Shown: piece after piece, positions 26,901 through 39,544 of the stretch | Layout of the letters: each line of letters opens with the position of its first letter | Numbering within the stretch: position 1 is the first letter of the stretch | Source of the DNA: Pipra filicauda | Lineage: Eukaryota > Chordata > Aves > Passeriformes > Pipridae | Assembly: GCF_003945595.2 (NCBI RefSeq) | Contig: NW_024104320.1 | Location: 1,471,365-1,535,364, forward strand | DNA length: 64,000 bases | Reading direction: 5' to 3' | The notes under the pieces: model-generated | Told to the model about the DNA's origin: nothing | Databases searched by the model: none | What the model saw: the letters and a program-made list of their open reading frames with translations, nothing else | Program-made: the position numbers and the translations under genes

Positions 26901-29900
26901 CAGTCATTCAAGGAAACTCATGAGCAGTGTTTGAAATAGTGTCAACTCAGGATTTCAATCTCCTAAGTGAAATTCTTTACCATTAAGACGAAATCTGCAG
27001 GTCTCTCTGTCCATGCCCGTCCAGCTTTGATTCTTCTTTGCGAAGTAGAAATTATTCTGAGGGAGGGAATGAGAATCCCACTTCAGGAAGCTCACTATTT
27101 AAATCCCTGGCCCTTCTCCCAGGAGACATGTACATGAACTTCCTCAGGAAAAGATGGGAATTGAACTCAGCTCTGTCACACCCTGGAAGAACACATTCAC
27201 TAATCTGATCCCAGACACAGACAGACATCACTCCCTCTGCTTGCTTTGCTTAAAATGGAAAAGAAAAATAGCAAAAAGGAGAGTGTAGACTATTTATAAC
27301 TTTGAGGGGTTTTTTCAAGGCTCTGAGCTTCTACCTTTGAGAAGTCTGCACAACGTAACCTTTCCAGAGAGCTGAGTGAGATACACTTGCTCCTGAACGG
27401 GTGGTAACTTAAAATACACTCTTGCCTTTTTTTGCTTCCTACTTTCTAATTTACATGACTCCCCATTCCATATGCTGTTTTTTCTAGATCCTCTTTTGAG
27501 ACACACCAATTCTCACACCTAATTATTTGCAAGCGTTGTACAAGTGCTCTAAAATGCTGTTTGGTGAGGTCCACACATCTTGAAACCTGCAGTTCTCAAC
27601 TTCCATGTTTCAACTCCTAATTTATGTCAATGTGGGCTTAGGCAGGACATAAGTATTTGATGAGTTTTCTATTCTTTTCATTATTTTCTTACTTCAACCG
27701 TGACTGGAAACAGAGCCTATTACTTTTAAGCTTATTCATTTGAAATCTTGCCATCTTCAGAGGAAATTTTTGAGCCCACTTCTGTCCTTCCATCAGAAGC
27801 AAAATCTGCCTCCTAACAGAGGGAAAAAAAAAATCTAACAGAATAATTCTTAATGTTATCTTCTCCTTACAATAGAAGAGATGCTATTTGACTTGCTGCT
27901 CAGCTGTCAGCCCCAGATAATAGAGCAAAACATACAGAACATCTAAGGGACTGCTATAAGCTGAGCATAACACAACAGATACATGGGTAGTCTCTGTGCT
28001 CAGCAGAAAACAATCTCTCACCATTTATAAAACTAATGAAGGTGAAACATTCAGTGAGACTGAATTTACATTTTAGCTATGTATTTTCAAGCTGGTCAGG
28101 TGCACAAAACCATCACACACAACTTCTCAAAACTGAATAAGATGACAAGCAGAGAGGAGAAAGGCCACAAGAGGCCTTCAAAGCAAAGCAATGGTGTTTA
28201 TCTCTGATGAATCAAAAAAACAGAGAAACCTCATGAGAGAAAAAGAAAAGAGCAGCATAAGGCAGTCAAAACAGGGAAAAATAATTAGGTAGCATTATTT
28301 CAGATAGGTAAAAATGTGCTCCCCACTCCCAACCCCACTCCCATCCACAAGTGTCACCCGTGCTCTATTACCAAGAACAGTCCTTCAAAGCATCCAGTTG
28401 AAATTTGGTCTCTTCAAACCTTTACCACTGAGCTCTACAGCACAGAGTAATAATGTTTTAACCACCACAAATTAATGTAATGAACTTAGGGAATCAATTA
28501 TGACCTGTGTTAGACACACATCTCAACATCACGTAATGTCCTGAGGGACAAAAGCATCTCACAGACTTGTCCTACCTCAAGAAACTCGTAAAAGTGTAAT
28601 GGAAAAAGCAAGAGTTTTAGATTTTGAGGAGTAAAATTCTTGACCTTTGAAAGGTAAGACTAATAGTATTTAAATCAGTTCTGATTTTTTAAATACATTT
28701 ATTAATATAGCCATAACAGCTCTTTTTTTTTTCCACATTCCAATTGTAATACTTTTAGAAACAAAAATGAGTTAACTCCCATTTCCTGTTCTTCCCTTAC
28801 TTAATGTGTATGCTGCTGAATCACTAACTGCAGATATCGCTCATGACTGATGCCACAGCATTTCACAAGCTCCACTTGCATCAGCCTCGAATATTTTCAC
28901 TAGAAGAGCCAGTTCAGAATTATGTATCAGCTACTTCTGAAGCTGAAGCCACAACATCTCATATCAAAATTTCTTAAGTCAAACTGGCTGTTCTCAGAAT
29001 TGCTATTCCGAAGAAGCTGTGACTTTTCTGGATCAACCATGCCTTTTCAACTATCTGTAACTGCCAAAATATTTAAAAATAGTTCTCAGGTACTTGTGCT
29101 CTATAAGGTAATTCCAACACTTTGTCCTGCTACTGTCATCACGTTACATCATTTGAATTTCATGTGTTGTTCTGAAAATAAGAGTTACACAACACTGTGC
29201 TCATCTATATATTAATGTTCAATCCATTATTCTAACTCCAGGATCCAAGTAACCAAGCTGGCCAGGCTGCTTTCCTATACTGACAAAGTTCTAAATATTC
29301 CCAATTTAAAGAAAAATGACATTTCATCAGCTCCATTTTTACTTTATAATTTTTATGTGACCTAATCCTCACCTTTATAACATTTGGTGCTAACATCACA
29401 ACAATACCAGAAAAACAAGTTACTACAGTCTCTGTACCATCTTGCAATGGGCAATACAACAAAGTATGTGTGGAAGTAAGAAGAACTGACAAAATAAAAT
29501 CCCTTATCTTATTTTCTAGAGGCTTATCCTTAAATAAACCTGAGAATAAAAAAAAAAAAAAAACAGAAACAACAAACCCCACAACCATTCTGATAAGACA
29601 AGTAAGACAAATGAGTTAATGAAAGCAGTTACATTATAGGAACCAAGCAACCAGGATGCTCAAATTCTTAGCCTGGCATTCTAAGGGTAGAAGAGATGAG
29701 TAGTTAACATGTACTTTGATGAATCCCATCATCCAATGTGAATTAAGCTCAACTGAGGGGTGTACTTTGCAAAGATCTTAAGTGCCTACTACAAGATTCA
29801 TGAAAACAGGCAACCGGAGAAAGCACAACCCTCAATGAAGAGAAAGACTTCTGTGTGTTTGAGTACCAATATTAGACACCACAGAATCCGCACGCCAAAA

Positions 29901-30869
29901 GCTGCTCTAAATATACCAACAGCGTGAAAAAACTCAACATAAGCTCACAGCTCATTAAACTCAAACAGCCACAGAAAACAAGGCTTCACTGCTCACAGCT
30001 GGCTTAAAATTTTGGCTTACACTGGTCTGTCACTGGAAGGAACTTGAACTCACACACAATATAAGCCTCCCAGTTCTATATCGATCAGGATTCAAAAACA
30101 CCATTTCCAGAGGTAATCAGGTACCTGCAATATTTGCAACCAAGCACTTGAAAATTTCAGGATCACTTAAAACAGCTGCTTAGCACTTCCAAAAATCCAA
30201 CTAAGCACTCTAACACGAGTGCTTCCCCGCAAAATAGACTGTTATGTCATCTATCACCAACGAATGTACAAAAGGAAAATGCAATTTTAAAAGGTGAAAT
30301 TAAAGGTCATAATACGTTTTTAAAGGTAAAAGGAATACAGTAACTACCTTATATCACCCCATACCTGGGATCAACCTCTGAACCTCAAAGTACACTTTGT
30401 GTTAAGTGTTTTACTGATATGCGATAGTTCTTGAAACAGGTCAGTCGTAAAAAAAGAGAACTCTCTAATTAGCTCGACTTTATCTTTGTTATCTTAAAAA
30501 TCACCAATCATCACCTAAGACAAAAAAGCTCAAAAAAGGTCACTAACTTTCCCACATGACATGACCCCTCCAACCTAAAATCAACACTAGTCAGCAAACT
30601 ATTGCTCCCACAACTTTCACAGGACTAAAACAGTGTTTTCACAGTGTCTAAACCAAGCTTCCCCCCCAAAACTTAAAAACATGGCAGGATCCATTATCTA
30701 TTATCCTTTGCCAAAAGATGTGGCATTACAATGAACTGAAGACAGCTTTTGGAAGTCAAAATAACTTGAAAACGAGGAAGTAGAGCAGTTGCATACATAT
30801 ATATGGAACAAATCACAGGCCCAGTGCTGCCAGGAACACTGGGTAATGTCACTGCAAGACCAAGCTCTG

Positions 30870-31585
30870 TGATTTATGGGAGGCCCTGGTGACTGATCGA
30901 GGATCTTGATGATGGGACTCATCTTCTCGAAGGGCCAGAACACCAATACAGAAAGCTGCTAAATCTTACTTCAGTCCCTGGAAAGACAATGGAGCAAATC
31001 CCCTCGTGAGTCACCTGCAGATGCCTGAAGAACAAAAAGGTGATGGGAAACTGCCACTGTCCATCCAGGACGAACCACATCCAATATCTCATGGCTTTCT
31101 GTGTTGAGATGACTGGCTCTGTGAATGAGGGCACAGCAGCTTGTTTTGACTCTATGAAGGCTTTTAATAAGGTCTCTCACAGTATCCTTAGAGCCAGACT
31201 GGTGGAATATAGTTTGAAAAGGTTCACTGAAATCTGAGTGGAAAACTTGCCTGATCACCAGACTCAAAGAGCTGTCATCAGTATTCCAAAATCCATCTGT
31301 TTGGAACTATTGATGTTCCCCAGGAACTGATACCATGGCCAGTACTGTTTAAGGTCTTCACTGGCAGTCTGGGCAATGGGATGGGATGCAGTCTGAGCAA
31401 GCATGGACACTAAACTGGGGAGGGTTGTCCAGTGAGTTGGTGGGATCTCCACCCTTGGAAATAATCCAAACACAACCAGACACGGCTCTGAGGGACATAA
31501 TCTGAGTTGGCCATGCTTCTCACAAGAATTGGACCAGGTGATCTCCAGAAGTCTCTTCAAAAAAATATTATTCTGTAACTACATT
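30870..31585 (+). mobile_element. Internally deleted CR1 with reverse-transcriptase remnant
   Basis: A degenerate CR1 on the plus strand. One frame reads NLTSVPGKTMEQIP near 30,963, then FDSMKAFNKVSHSIL near 31,147, then (in shifted frames) matches to the palm region ending DTKLG near 31,408, all landmarks of CR1 ORF2 reverse transcriptase. Just after that, the sequence jumps to the 3' UTR (GGTTGTCCAGTGAGTTGGTG, then GGTGATCTCCAGAAGTC near 31,540), so the rest of the domain and the ORF2 C-terminus are missing. Stops and frameshifts make it non-functional. It is an old copy inside ITSN2 intron 1. Confidence 0.8.
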
Positions 31586-33724
31586 TCAGGTTAATAAAAA
31601 CAAATGGAAGCAGTTAAAAGCTATTTTAAAAACTGAGATGTCAGAGATCTTTCCTTTCAAGTGAAAAGAGGCCAGAAATTAACATTAGAAATAAAGATGT
31701 CCAATCCAACTTCTGAACTAGTTTTCAAAAGGCAAAGAGAACAGCTCTGGCCTTTAAAAGAAAAAACTCATGAAAAGCTGTTTTCACAAATTTTACATAC
31801 TGAGTCTTTTGAGGTAACAGCAGATAATTTACTTGTAAACTGTTAACCAAACAGACCAGAGACCTCTGTCTCAATTCGGAAGAAGAACTAGTGCTCTGGA
31901 CTGCACTGCTCTTCAGGAACTCATCCCAAGGTCTTTTCCTGACAGCCACCTGTTTTCAAGGAGGGTGAAGGTTTTTGATAATGCCTCAAGCAAAGCATCA
32001 CCTTTCACTTTCCAAATGCTGCCCCATTTTCCTCACCAGCTCCTGAGAAGCAGCTCAATGAAGAAATACTGTCACCTACAGAACTTAGCTTCATTTTTCA
32101 TAGCTGCTTCTTTCCTATGGCATGAAATTAATTCAATTTTCAACATTATACAACAGAAATATTTGCAAAAACCCCTGCTGTAAGAACTGCTGTAGTCAAA
32201 GTCACTGTAATACCTGAATCTCAACAAATAAAGCCTTCTCATCAACACATTTTAAAATCATCCCATGGGTCACTTCTGCCTTGATGTGACAAGGCATTTT
32301 TCTGCTTACAAGAAGAATGGTTAAAATAATAAACAACTATAAAGCTTTGTTGTTTTGACCCGCACCTACAGTAGATAACCCTATTACTTTTATGATTAGC
32401 ACAAACAAGCCATATGTACCCAGTTTTTGTTATATTGTTACTGCTACAGGAATATACTCCTTGTTTCTATTACAGTGACAGCTACAATTCAGCCAGGGAC
32501 ACATCCCATACCCCAGATCTTGTACAGATAGAGGAGAAAAAAGTAAATGCAATTCTCTCAGGATAGTAATTAAAAGGATAAGCACATTCATTTGATCTAA
32601 TTTAGGCATCTGAGTTAGGAGGCTAATCTGACAAAAAAAATTTCTGTTCAACAGAGAGCACACAGCAGTCTAAATCCATGTTTGCAGGGATCATGCAATT
32701 CTCTTCACATCACACGGAGCCTGAAGCAGGACTTCTCTAAATACCCAGAGGTACGGTGGTGTGAACGCCCCTCCCAGCTCAGTCAGAATAAAAAAATACA
32801 AAGAAACCAAACAGGGGAGGTAGAGAGGAAACAAGGAAACAAAAATGAACCAGGTTTGGTAGAAGAATGAAGCCCAGCTGGCTCTTTATCCATTTAGTTC
32901 CTAGTGCTCATTAGTTCTAAACATCATCATCGCATCAGCAGATGTAGATGCTCGTGACAACCAAATTTCAGATGAACAATTTAAAACTCTTGAAAGCAAG
33001 CTGCATTTTATGTACCACTGATGTTACCCACACCACGTACTGCTTCACACGCTCTGTGTTTTCCCGTGTTCGGCGCGGGAGCTGCTGCCACCACAGGCCG
33101 GCACGAACAGAAAAGGAGTTTAAAAAACATCATGTTCCCAAAAGAGCGATGCACAGGACAGGGCAGCCTGGGCGCAAGTGACTTCTCATTCCAGTGTTTT
33201 AGATGGGGAATTTCCAACTGATGCTTAAGAGAAACGCTTGAGAAAATAACTTAAAGATCGCAGGCACTATCTAAAGCACGATCTACTTTCGAGTTCTGCA
33301 GTGTGACAGATGTCAAAGCCCCAGCTGCTGTGAAAACCATTTACCGTATTCAAAATGGTACCTTGATGTTTAAGGAACCGAATCACGTACCTCAACCACA
33401 TTTTATTTTCTGAATTTACGACATGCCGCGGAGAGAAGTCGAGACCAAGAAAAGCCAGTCTATTTACAGACAAAACACTTCGCAAACTTTAACTGCAGAA
33501 ACCAGTTCGATCTCTCCGAACTCCGGGTTTCCACCGCAGCTACAAGGCACCAAAACCACCATCACCGCAACAAACCGGGGTCTAAAAACACGTCCGAGTC
33601 ACCTCAGTCACCTCACCTCGGGAGCTGTTTGGGCACGGGCACCGGGATTTCTCCGCTGGCAGAGCAGTAATGGAGCACAGGAGAGCAGCAGCGCTGGCAG
33701 CGGGAGCCACCGCCGCTACCGTCC

Positions 33725-33832
33725 AAACCCACCAGAAAACAAAACAAAACAAACAAAACAAAAACGGAAAAAAAACCAAAAAAAAAAAACACAACAAACC
33801 CCAAACAAACCCGAACCCCACCAGCCTCAAAT
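33725..33832. repeat. A/C-rich low-complexity tract beside the ITSN2 CpG island
   Basis: Over 100 bases of AAACAAAAC- and AAACCCC-type sequence on the plus strand, T/G-rich on the ITSN2 sense strand, beginning about 140 bases into intron 1. Similar shorter tracts are at 10,420-10,510 and 22,130-22,230. Confidence 0.85.
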
Positions 33833-33859
33833 AAGGGGAACAAACATAACTAAAGCGGC

Positions 33860-34310
33860 TTGGGGCAGCAGAACCCCGGAGCGCTCCTGTCCCGCCCGGC
33901 AGCTCGGCCTCCCGCACTCCCCTCCGCCCGCCCAGCTCCGCGGGGCCCGCGGCCGCCCCGCCGGTACCTGTTGCGCTGCCCCAGAGCGGCGGCTCCGCTC
34001 GGGCTGCAGCTCCTCCGCCTCCCGCGGCGGCTCAGCCCCACAACATGGCGGCGGGGGCGGGGGAGGAAGCGGGGGCGGGAGCGGGGCCGCCGGGCACGGG
34101 CTGAGGGCGCCGCTGGGCGCCCGGTCGGCGCTGCCCTTCGCTCCCCTTCCCCCCTTTCCCTCCGCTTCCCGGTGCGAGGAGTACGCGGCCGGAGCCCGAC
34201 TGAGGGGTGGCTGTGCCCCAGGATGCTGCGCCCCCGGGTCTGGCCCAGGGTCACCAAGCGCCGCTGTGGGCACTGAGCCCGCCGGTGCCTTTGCTGCACA
34301 CAGAAACAGC
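33860..34310. promoter_or_regulatory. CpG island at the ITSN2 5' end
   Basis: About 450 bp of very GC- and CpG-rich DNA in otherwise AT-rich surroundings, with many CCGCCG, GCGGGG and CCCGCC motifs. It is the only island left of the GCFC2 promoter and coincides with the inferred ITSN2 exon 1, so I read it as the ITSN2 promoter. Long open frames on both strands here (up to about 330 codons) are by-products of high GC and are not genes. Confidence 0.85.
33968..34090 (-). promoter_or_regulatory. ITSN2: ITSN2 non-coding first exon and core promoter (approximate 5' end)
   Basis: On the minus strand, GC-rich sequence ends in GCGCAACAG followed by the donor GTACCG at 33,967, giving a plausible 5' UTR exon. 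Just upstream (34,053-34,090) are stacked GC boxes (GGGGGCGGGG on the plus strand). A YY1-like core (CAACATGGCGGC on plus, 34,041-34,052) overlaps the probable transcription start. No TATA box is seen. If transcription starts at or above 34,046, the leader also has a second tiny ORF, Met-Leu-Trp-Gly-stop (34,046-34,032). The donor is non-consensus at +4 to +6, so exon 1 is called with moderate confidence; cDNA would fix both ends. Confidence 0.65.
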
Positions 34311-36054
34311 TGCTGCTTAAAGACCCGACTGACAGGGTATTTATCTCCATCCTTGCTTGCATTTTTCTCGCTCGATTCCCAACCGCTGTCTCCCTATCTG
34401 CTCCATAAGTTACCTTTTCCTTAGTTTTCCGGCTGTATCCCAGTCCTATCTCGACTGGAAGCTGTGGCCTCTGGTCGTTCTGCACAGGCAGGACTCACAG
34501 GTTAAGCTGATTTTTCCACCTGAGAGTGGGTGACAGCACCCTTGGTGCTTTTCCATGGGAAGTGTGTCCCACTGGGGCACCCGCAACCAGTGAGGAGGGG
34601 GATGGCACAAGGATCTAAATTCGACTCACACCAGGCTCAGTGTACTGAAATATGTAGGGTTTCAGGGCTTTATCTTTCCAAAAATCAAAGAATCCTGTAG
34701 GAAGGAAAAACATGAAAAAATGCCATCCTTTTTAAACACTAGACATTTTCTTTCCTCAGCGAGCAGATTTCGCTGTGCATAGGCGATTACAGCACCTTTC
34801 TATGCTTTTGCCGTGTAGATAATTACCTATCACCTTCATAGAGAGCAGATTTTTCCACTGACTCATTCTTCTGGGTTCTTAATGAGCCTTTCCAGTTTGT
34901 TACACCTTTTGTCATTCATCGTGGTTCCGGAACAGTCACGTTATTGTGCCATGCAATGGTCATGGTTACATATTAGCACATACTGCTCGTTGGTATTTGT
35001 GTTTAGACACCTGATGTTTGCAGTTTGCTGGTGCAGCTGCCACACTGGACTGGCAGCTCGCATTCATGCATTTACCCCTCATGACCTCCTCAGCCCTCAT
35101 CTGATTCACTGCTTTTGAAGATGCAACATTCCCCTTCCTCACTGCCAGCCCAAAAGCATGCTTTGTATTTTTGTTCCTACGCACAGACAGCAACCTCAGC
35201 TTTGATGCACAGATATTTGCCATGTAGGTGGATTAAACAGATATTGTTCAAGGGGCACTTGCTGACTCCGTGATTTAAATCACTTGGTGGCCACCAGCCT
35301 AGGTGGCCTTTGGCTGTTTTAAAGTAGTCTGCAGATTTCATGAGCAGTGCTTCATATAATTCCAAATAATTAATTGGCATAACAGAGCGGCCCTGGGTCA
35401 AGAACAGGCTCCTCTGTTAAAAAGTCTCTCATCTGACATTTTCTGCTTGAATTACTTTCTAACGCCTCTCAAAACACAGCCTTTAATCTGTTCAGTACAC
35501 ATCATAGTGATAGAGCAGTTCTAAATGTGACTTTGTTGTGTAGGCAACATCTCCAGTCTCTCTGGATTGAACACAAGTGCTTGCATCAGACAACAGTTTC
35601 CAGGTTCATAAAGGCCATTGTAGAGAGGATTAAGATAACAATAAACCAGATAAACATGTTTCTTCTCATAGGAAGAAACAGATCAGGTTACTTATTACAG
35701 TAGTTAAGTATTGAGAAGGGAAGCCCCTAAGAACAGGTTTGACAGATATCTGTGAGCAGTTCTGTAAATACAGTTGATCCTGCCTTGAACATTGACCTAG
35801 ATGACTTCTCAAGGAACCTCACAGTTCCTTTCCTCTATAGTTATGTAACTGCCACGTCCCACCAAGCAAATGGACTTGGGCTGTGTCTGTGCTTAACCAC
35901 TGACTTCGAGGTGACAAAGTACATAAAGTGGGAATTGTATAAAGGACATTGGGATACTTAGTTCAATAAATATGAAAGGATTCCTATGGGAAAGCAGCAT
36001 TTGAGATCACTATGGATGTTGCCTAATGCCTCCTTTGAGACAAAACTGCAGTCA

Positions 36055-36562
36055 GAAAAATTACAGTTTGGGTTGGATGGCAGCTTTAAAGGTTATCTAG
36101 TCCAAACCCCCTGCAATGAGCAGGAACATCTTCAACTAAATCAGGTTGCTCAGAGCCCCATCCAACCTGGCCTTGAACAATTCCAGGGATGGGGCAGCGA
36201 CCACCTCTCTGCCACTGTTTTACCACCTTCACTGTTCTTTCTTAGATCTAATCTAAATCGACCCTCTTTCAGTTTAAAACCATTACCCCTTCTCCTATTG
36301 CAACAGGCTCCATGGAAAAGTCTGTCACCATCTTTCTCATAGGCCTCCTTTAAGCACTGAGAGGCCACAATAAGGTTTCCCTGGAACCTTCTCTTCTCCA
36401 GCCTGAACAACCCCAAATCTCTCAGCCTTTCTTCGTAACAAAGGTACTCCAGCTCTCTGCTCATCTTCATTGTCTCCTCTGGACTTGCTCTAAGAGGTCC
36501 ACATCTTTCTTGTGCTGAGGACCCCAGAGCTGGACACAGTACTCCAGGTGGGTTTTCAGAAT
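36055..36562 (-). mobile_element. CR1 LINE 3' fragment
   Basis: Minus-oriented CR1 of about 500 bp, from GGGTTGGATGGCAGCTTTAA and CCCCCTGCAATGAGCAGG to CACAGTACTCCAGGTGGG. The minus-strand peptide includes LGLFRLEKRRFQGNL, the conserved end of CR1 ORF2. Confidence 0.9.
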
Positions 36563-37663
36563 CAACGTGTTGCCTGGGAAGGGAGAAGTTTGAGGGAATT
36601 AAAAATTCAGCTGACTCCCTAGAGAGATAACCTGGTATAAAAAATTAGCACACCAAAGCTTTATGTATTCTGATGCTGGACAAATTGCATACTGTTTCAT
36701 CTGCATTACCACAGCCAACTGGAGCTCATCTGAGGCACTAGAACAATAAATATTTGTAACATTTATTAATTATCAGGAAGAGGAGCAGGACTTACAGACT
36801 GTTGTGAAGACAGATTTGAATGCAGCAGCCCCTCAGGTCACTCTTCCATGGAAATGGTGTATACAGACATCCAAAGTTTAGTGTGAATTATAAAAAAATG
36901 CATCCTTAAAGTGAAGCTGAACTAACTCTTACCCAACCTAAGAGTCTTACAAGATGTTTTATTATCAATGTACGAGGCACAAACTAGTATTACATCTACT
37001 TTGTCTTATTTGTTTTAATTAGTAACTGCATTGCCATTTCTTTAAAATGGAGAATGAAATTTGTTTCCATTCAAATGGAAAGTTTGATATTTATATCATT
37101 ATATAATTTATATATAATTTATATCATTACTTGAATGATAGAAATGCTGCTTGAAGTAGGTTCAAAAGAAAAACACTACTTTTACGAAGGTGGAGTTTCT
37201 AAAGGCACTGTTGCAGATACTGCCTTTGGGCATCTCAGGTTTTGGAGGGAAAGCTTTTTGCAAGCTTCAACATGCGTTTTTGGGGGCTGATGTCAAATAC
37301 CAGGTGAAATAAAAGTCCCTTCTGGTGACAGATGGTACCCCTTCTAGCAAGGAGTAGACAATGGCAAAGCAACTTAAAACTGCAGAAATGAATTTGTTTG
37401 TTTCAAAAAGCCATTAAGGTAAGAAAAGTTGCTTAATAATAACTGATGAGTAATAGAAAAGGCAGCTGAAAGAAGAAGAAACCAATGGCATGATAGCATA
37501 GAGACTTGTTCCAGACATAGGGGCAGGGTTGCAGCACAGCAGCTACCCAGAGGAGGCCAATTAAGATGAAAAGTGTGGGAGGAGCAGAAAAGAAGTAGCA
37601 TTTACTATAAGCAATGTTTCAACCTCTAGTATTACTCTGTTATCATTTATTATCCTGCACTTC

Positions 37664-37763
37664 TAGTGGAAGGTGTCCCTGCCGTAGGCAGGGAGGTTGG
37701 AACTAACTGATCTTTAAGGTCCCTTCCAACACAAACCATTCTGTAATTCCATGATTCTATAAC
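37664..37763 (+). mobile_element. CR1 3' tail fragment
   Basis: Plus-oriented, about 100 bp: CTAGTGGAAGGTGTCCCTGC, then CTTTAAGGTCCCTTCCAAC, ending in imperfect repeats of ATTCTGTAATTCCATGATTC. A severely 5'-truncated insertion. Confidence 0.9.
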
Positions 37764-38387
37764 CTCCTTGTCATATCTGAGCCAAAACCAACATACAACA
37801 GCAAAAGCTAACAAGATATAATGAAGATGAATAAACTATAACTATTAAAAGACACAATTTTCACATTAAGGCTTTACTTTTTAATAATTATCAGTACTTT
37901 GTCCTCAATTTCCTGTTACAGGCAATTTTGCTACCTTTAGAGTAATAAGGGAAGATGTGCACTGACAGGAAAAGAGATCATTAATAGAGTTGCTTAGCCT
38001 GAACTGAGTGGGAGTAGGTAATATGACTTCTTCCTTGTACTTAGTTTACTCTATAATACTGCTTATTTTCTCTGCTGTGCTGCAGGAAAACACACCAGAA
38101 TTGAATGCTTTATTCTTCCTGTCCAAGCCCTCTGACTAGGCAGTGTCTAAGCTTGTTGATAGACATGTTTCTGCAAACATATGTTTAAAACATATAAAGT
38201 TAAGCCAGAACACAAATGAACACCAGAAATCAGTTACTGCAAGAATAAGCCACACTTTGTGTACAGTTACTGGTCAAGAAATAAGAAATGTAAAGTGATA
38301 ACTATTTTTGAGTGGTCAAAAAGCACTAACTGCACAATAGTGATCTGCACAGGTTCCTCCTGTAGTGTTTTTCTTGCTATTGAAAGA

Positions 38388-38412
38388 CTGGACTCTCATC
38401 TAGAGAGTCCAG
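38388..38412. repeat. 10-bp perfect hairpin, intergenic
   Basis: CTGGACTCTC and GAGAGTCCAG pair around the loop ATCTA. There is no T-run after it and no adjoining gene. Confidence 0.85.
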
Positions 38413-39544
38413 CTTGCTGTCCCAACTATAAAGAACTACTTAGAAACAGCTACACCTACCTGATGAGTGGCAGCTCTAACCCCTTTATTAGATTCAACTC
38501 TCTTATGCTAAATTTGCTTCTGTGTTAGCTGAAGGGAAAAAAAGAGGAGGTGCAAAAGAAATGAGCCCTCAATGCTGCTGCCAGGTTTCATTTTTACATC
38601 AGTATTCAACCGCTTTCTTCCTTTTGAGTAAATGCTAAACACTGTCTTTTAGCCCACATCTTTATTTAAAAATGGAAGCATAAAACACAATGAGATAAAC
38701 AAAAGGACAAGTTAGTATTTACTTTCCACACCTAACAGAACAGGAGTGGCTCATTTCTGATAATGATTCTGAGTAGCAATTTATCAAAAAGGTATAGAAG
38801 GCACAAAGCATACGCTGCATCAAAAGTAGTATTTGTAGAGCTGCTGGTTTGATTTCTAAACCAGAAGCCCACACAGGTTTTAAAATGACAAATGGCTACT
38901 ATATTAATTTGCAGGATTTTCTGTTACTTCATAGCTGTATAAAATAAAACAGTCATGTCCCAGCTCTGTTCCCTGCCAAGCACTGATATTGTTTAGTGGT
39001 GGATGGGGAGCTGGACTGTATTTGTTCAGAGTGGCAAAGGCTTCTTTGCCCACCACACTGAAATTATTTTGAGATTTATAGAACATCTATGTAACCATAG
39101 AGAAAGCAGCTTTCCAGACAGGCCAGACTGTTGTGAAGGGAGGCAGCGCTGACTCATGCAGACTGAATTATGGCAAATAAAATTTTGCCAACTGCTGAGC
39201 AGACACAAGGGTTTTACTTGCAAACCCTAACTGCAGCACAGCCAGGCAGAAATGTTCAGGCACACGGGAATTTCACAAGTGCCAAGTGCTGACAATAACA
39301 GAGAACTGGGGTTAAGCAAGGTTATTTGTTGCAATTTGCAATCCTTATGCCACAATTAGTAAATAATACCTTGGTAAGCCAGAGTTGCAAGTTCATTTCA
39401 GATGCATTTGTTTCTCCACACTCATGTTTTAATGCAAGCCAAGAAGCCAGCCTGATCCCAGTAAGATCTCTACTGCATTTGCTACCAGTGATTTTTTTCC
39501 CCCACAAATCTTTCCGTTTTAGGTGCTAAAAAGCTGTCATTGGG

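Larger units (their letters stand above)
21110..33967 (-). other. ITSN2: ITSN2 intron 1 (about 12.9 kb)
   Basis: The intron between the non-coding exon and exon 2. It holds a G14 plus T-run tract close to exon 2, an AAT-rich hairpin (21,844-21,873), a CA microsatellite (22,439), two CR1 copies in opposite orientation (22.90-23.43 and 23.60-23.94 kb), a degenerate internally deleted CR1 (30.87-31.58 kb) and A/C-rich tracts (22,130-22,230; 26,216-26,255; 33,725-33,830). I see no coding exon. Confidence 0.7.
2998..34090 (-). other. ITSN2: ITSN2 gene, 5' portion (exons 1-3 and their introns)
   Basis: This is the 5' end of intersectin 2, a multidomain endocytic scaffold (EH domains, coiled coil, five SH3 domains, and in long isoforms a DH-PH-C2 Cdc42 exchange module) acting at clathrin-coated pits. 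Three exons are visible: a non-coding first exon in a CpG island (donor at 33,968), exon 2 with the start codon (21,046-21,109), and exon 3 (2,998-3,090). Intron 1 is about 12.9 kb and intron 2 about 18.0 kb. Intron 3 runs off the left edge of the window, so the rest of the gene lies to the left. The 41 visible residues begin MMAQFPTAMN and continue [13 protein letters not shown], which distinguishes ITSN2 from ITSN1 (MAQFPTPF, then a SLDIWAITVEER-like stretch). The transcription start, placed near 34,050-34,090, is an estimate from GC boxes; the exon 2 and 3 splice sites are clear. Confidence 0.93.

Noticed and set aside
33423..34424. 333-codon plus-strand open frame over the ITSN2 CpG island
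   Set aside because: Composition-driven frame in CpG-rich and A/C-rich DNA; it spans a low-complexity tract and the ITSN2 exon 1 on the other strand, with no recognisable domain.
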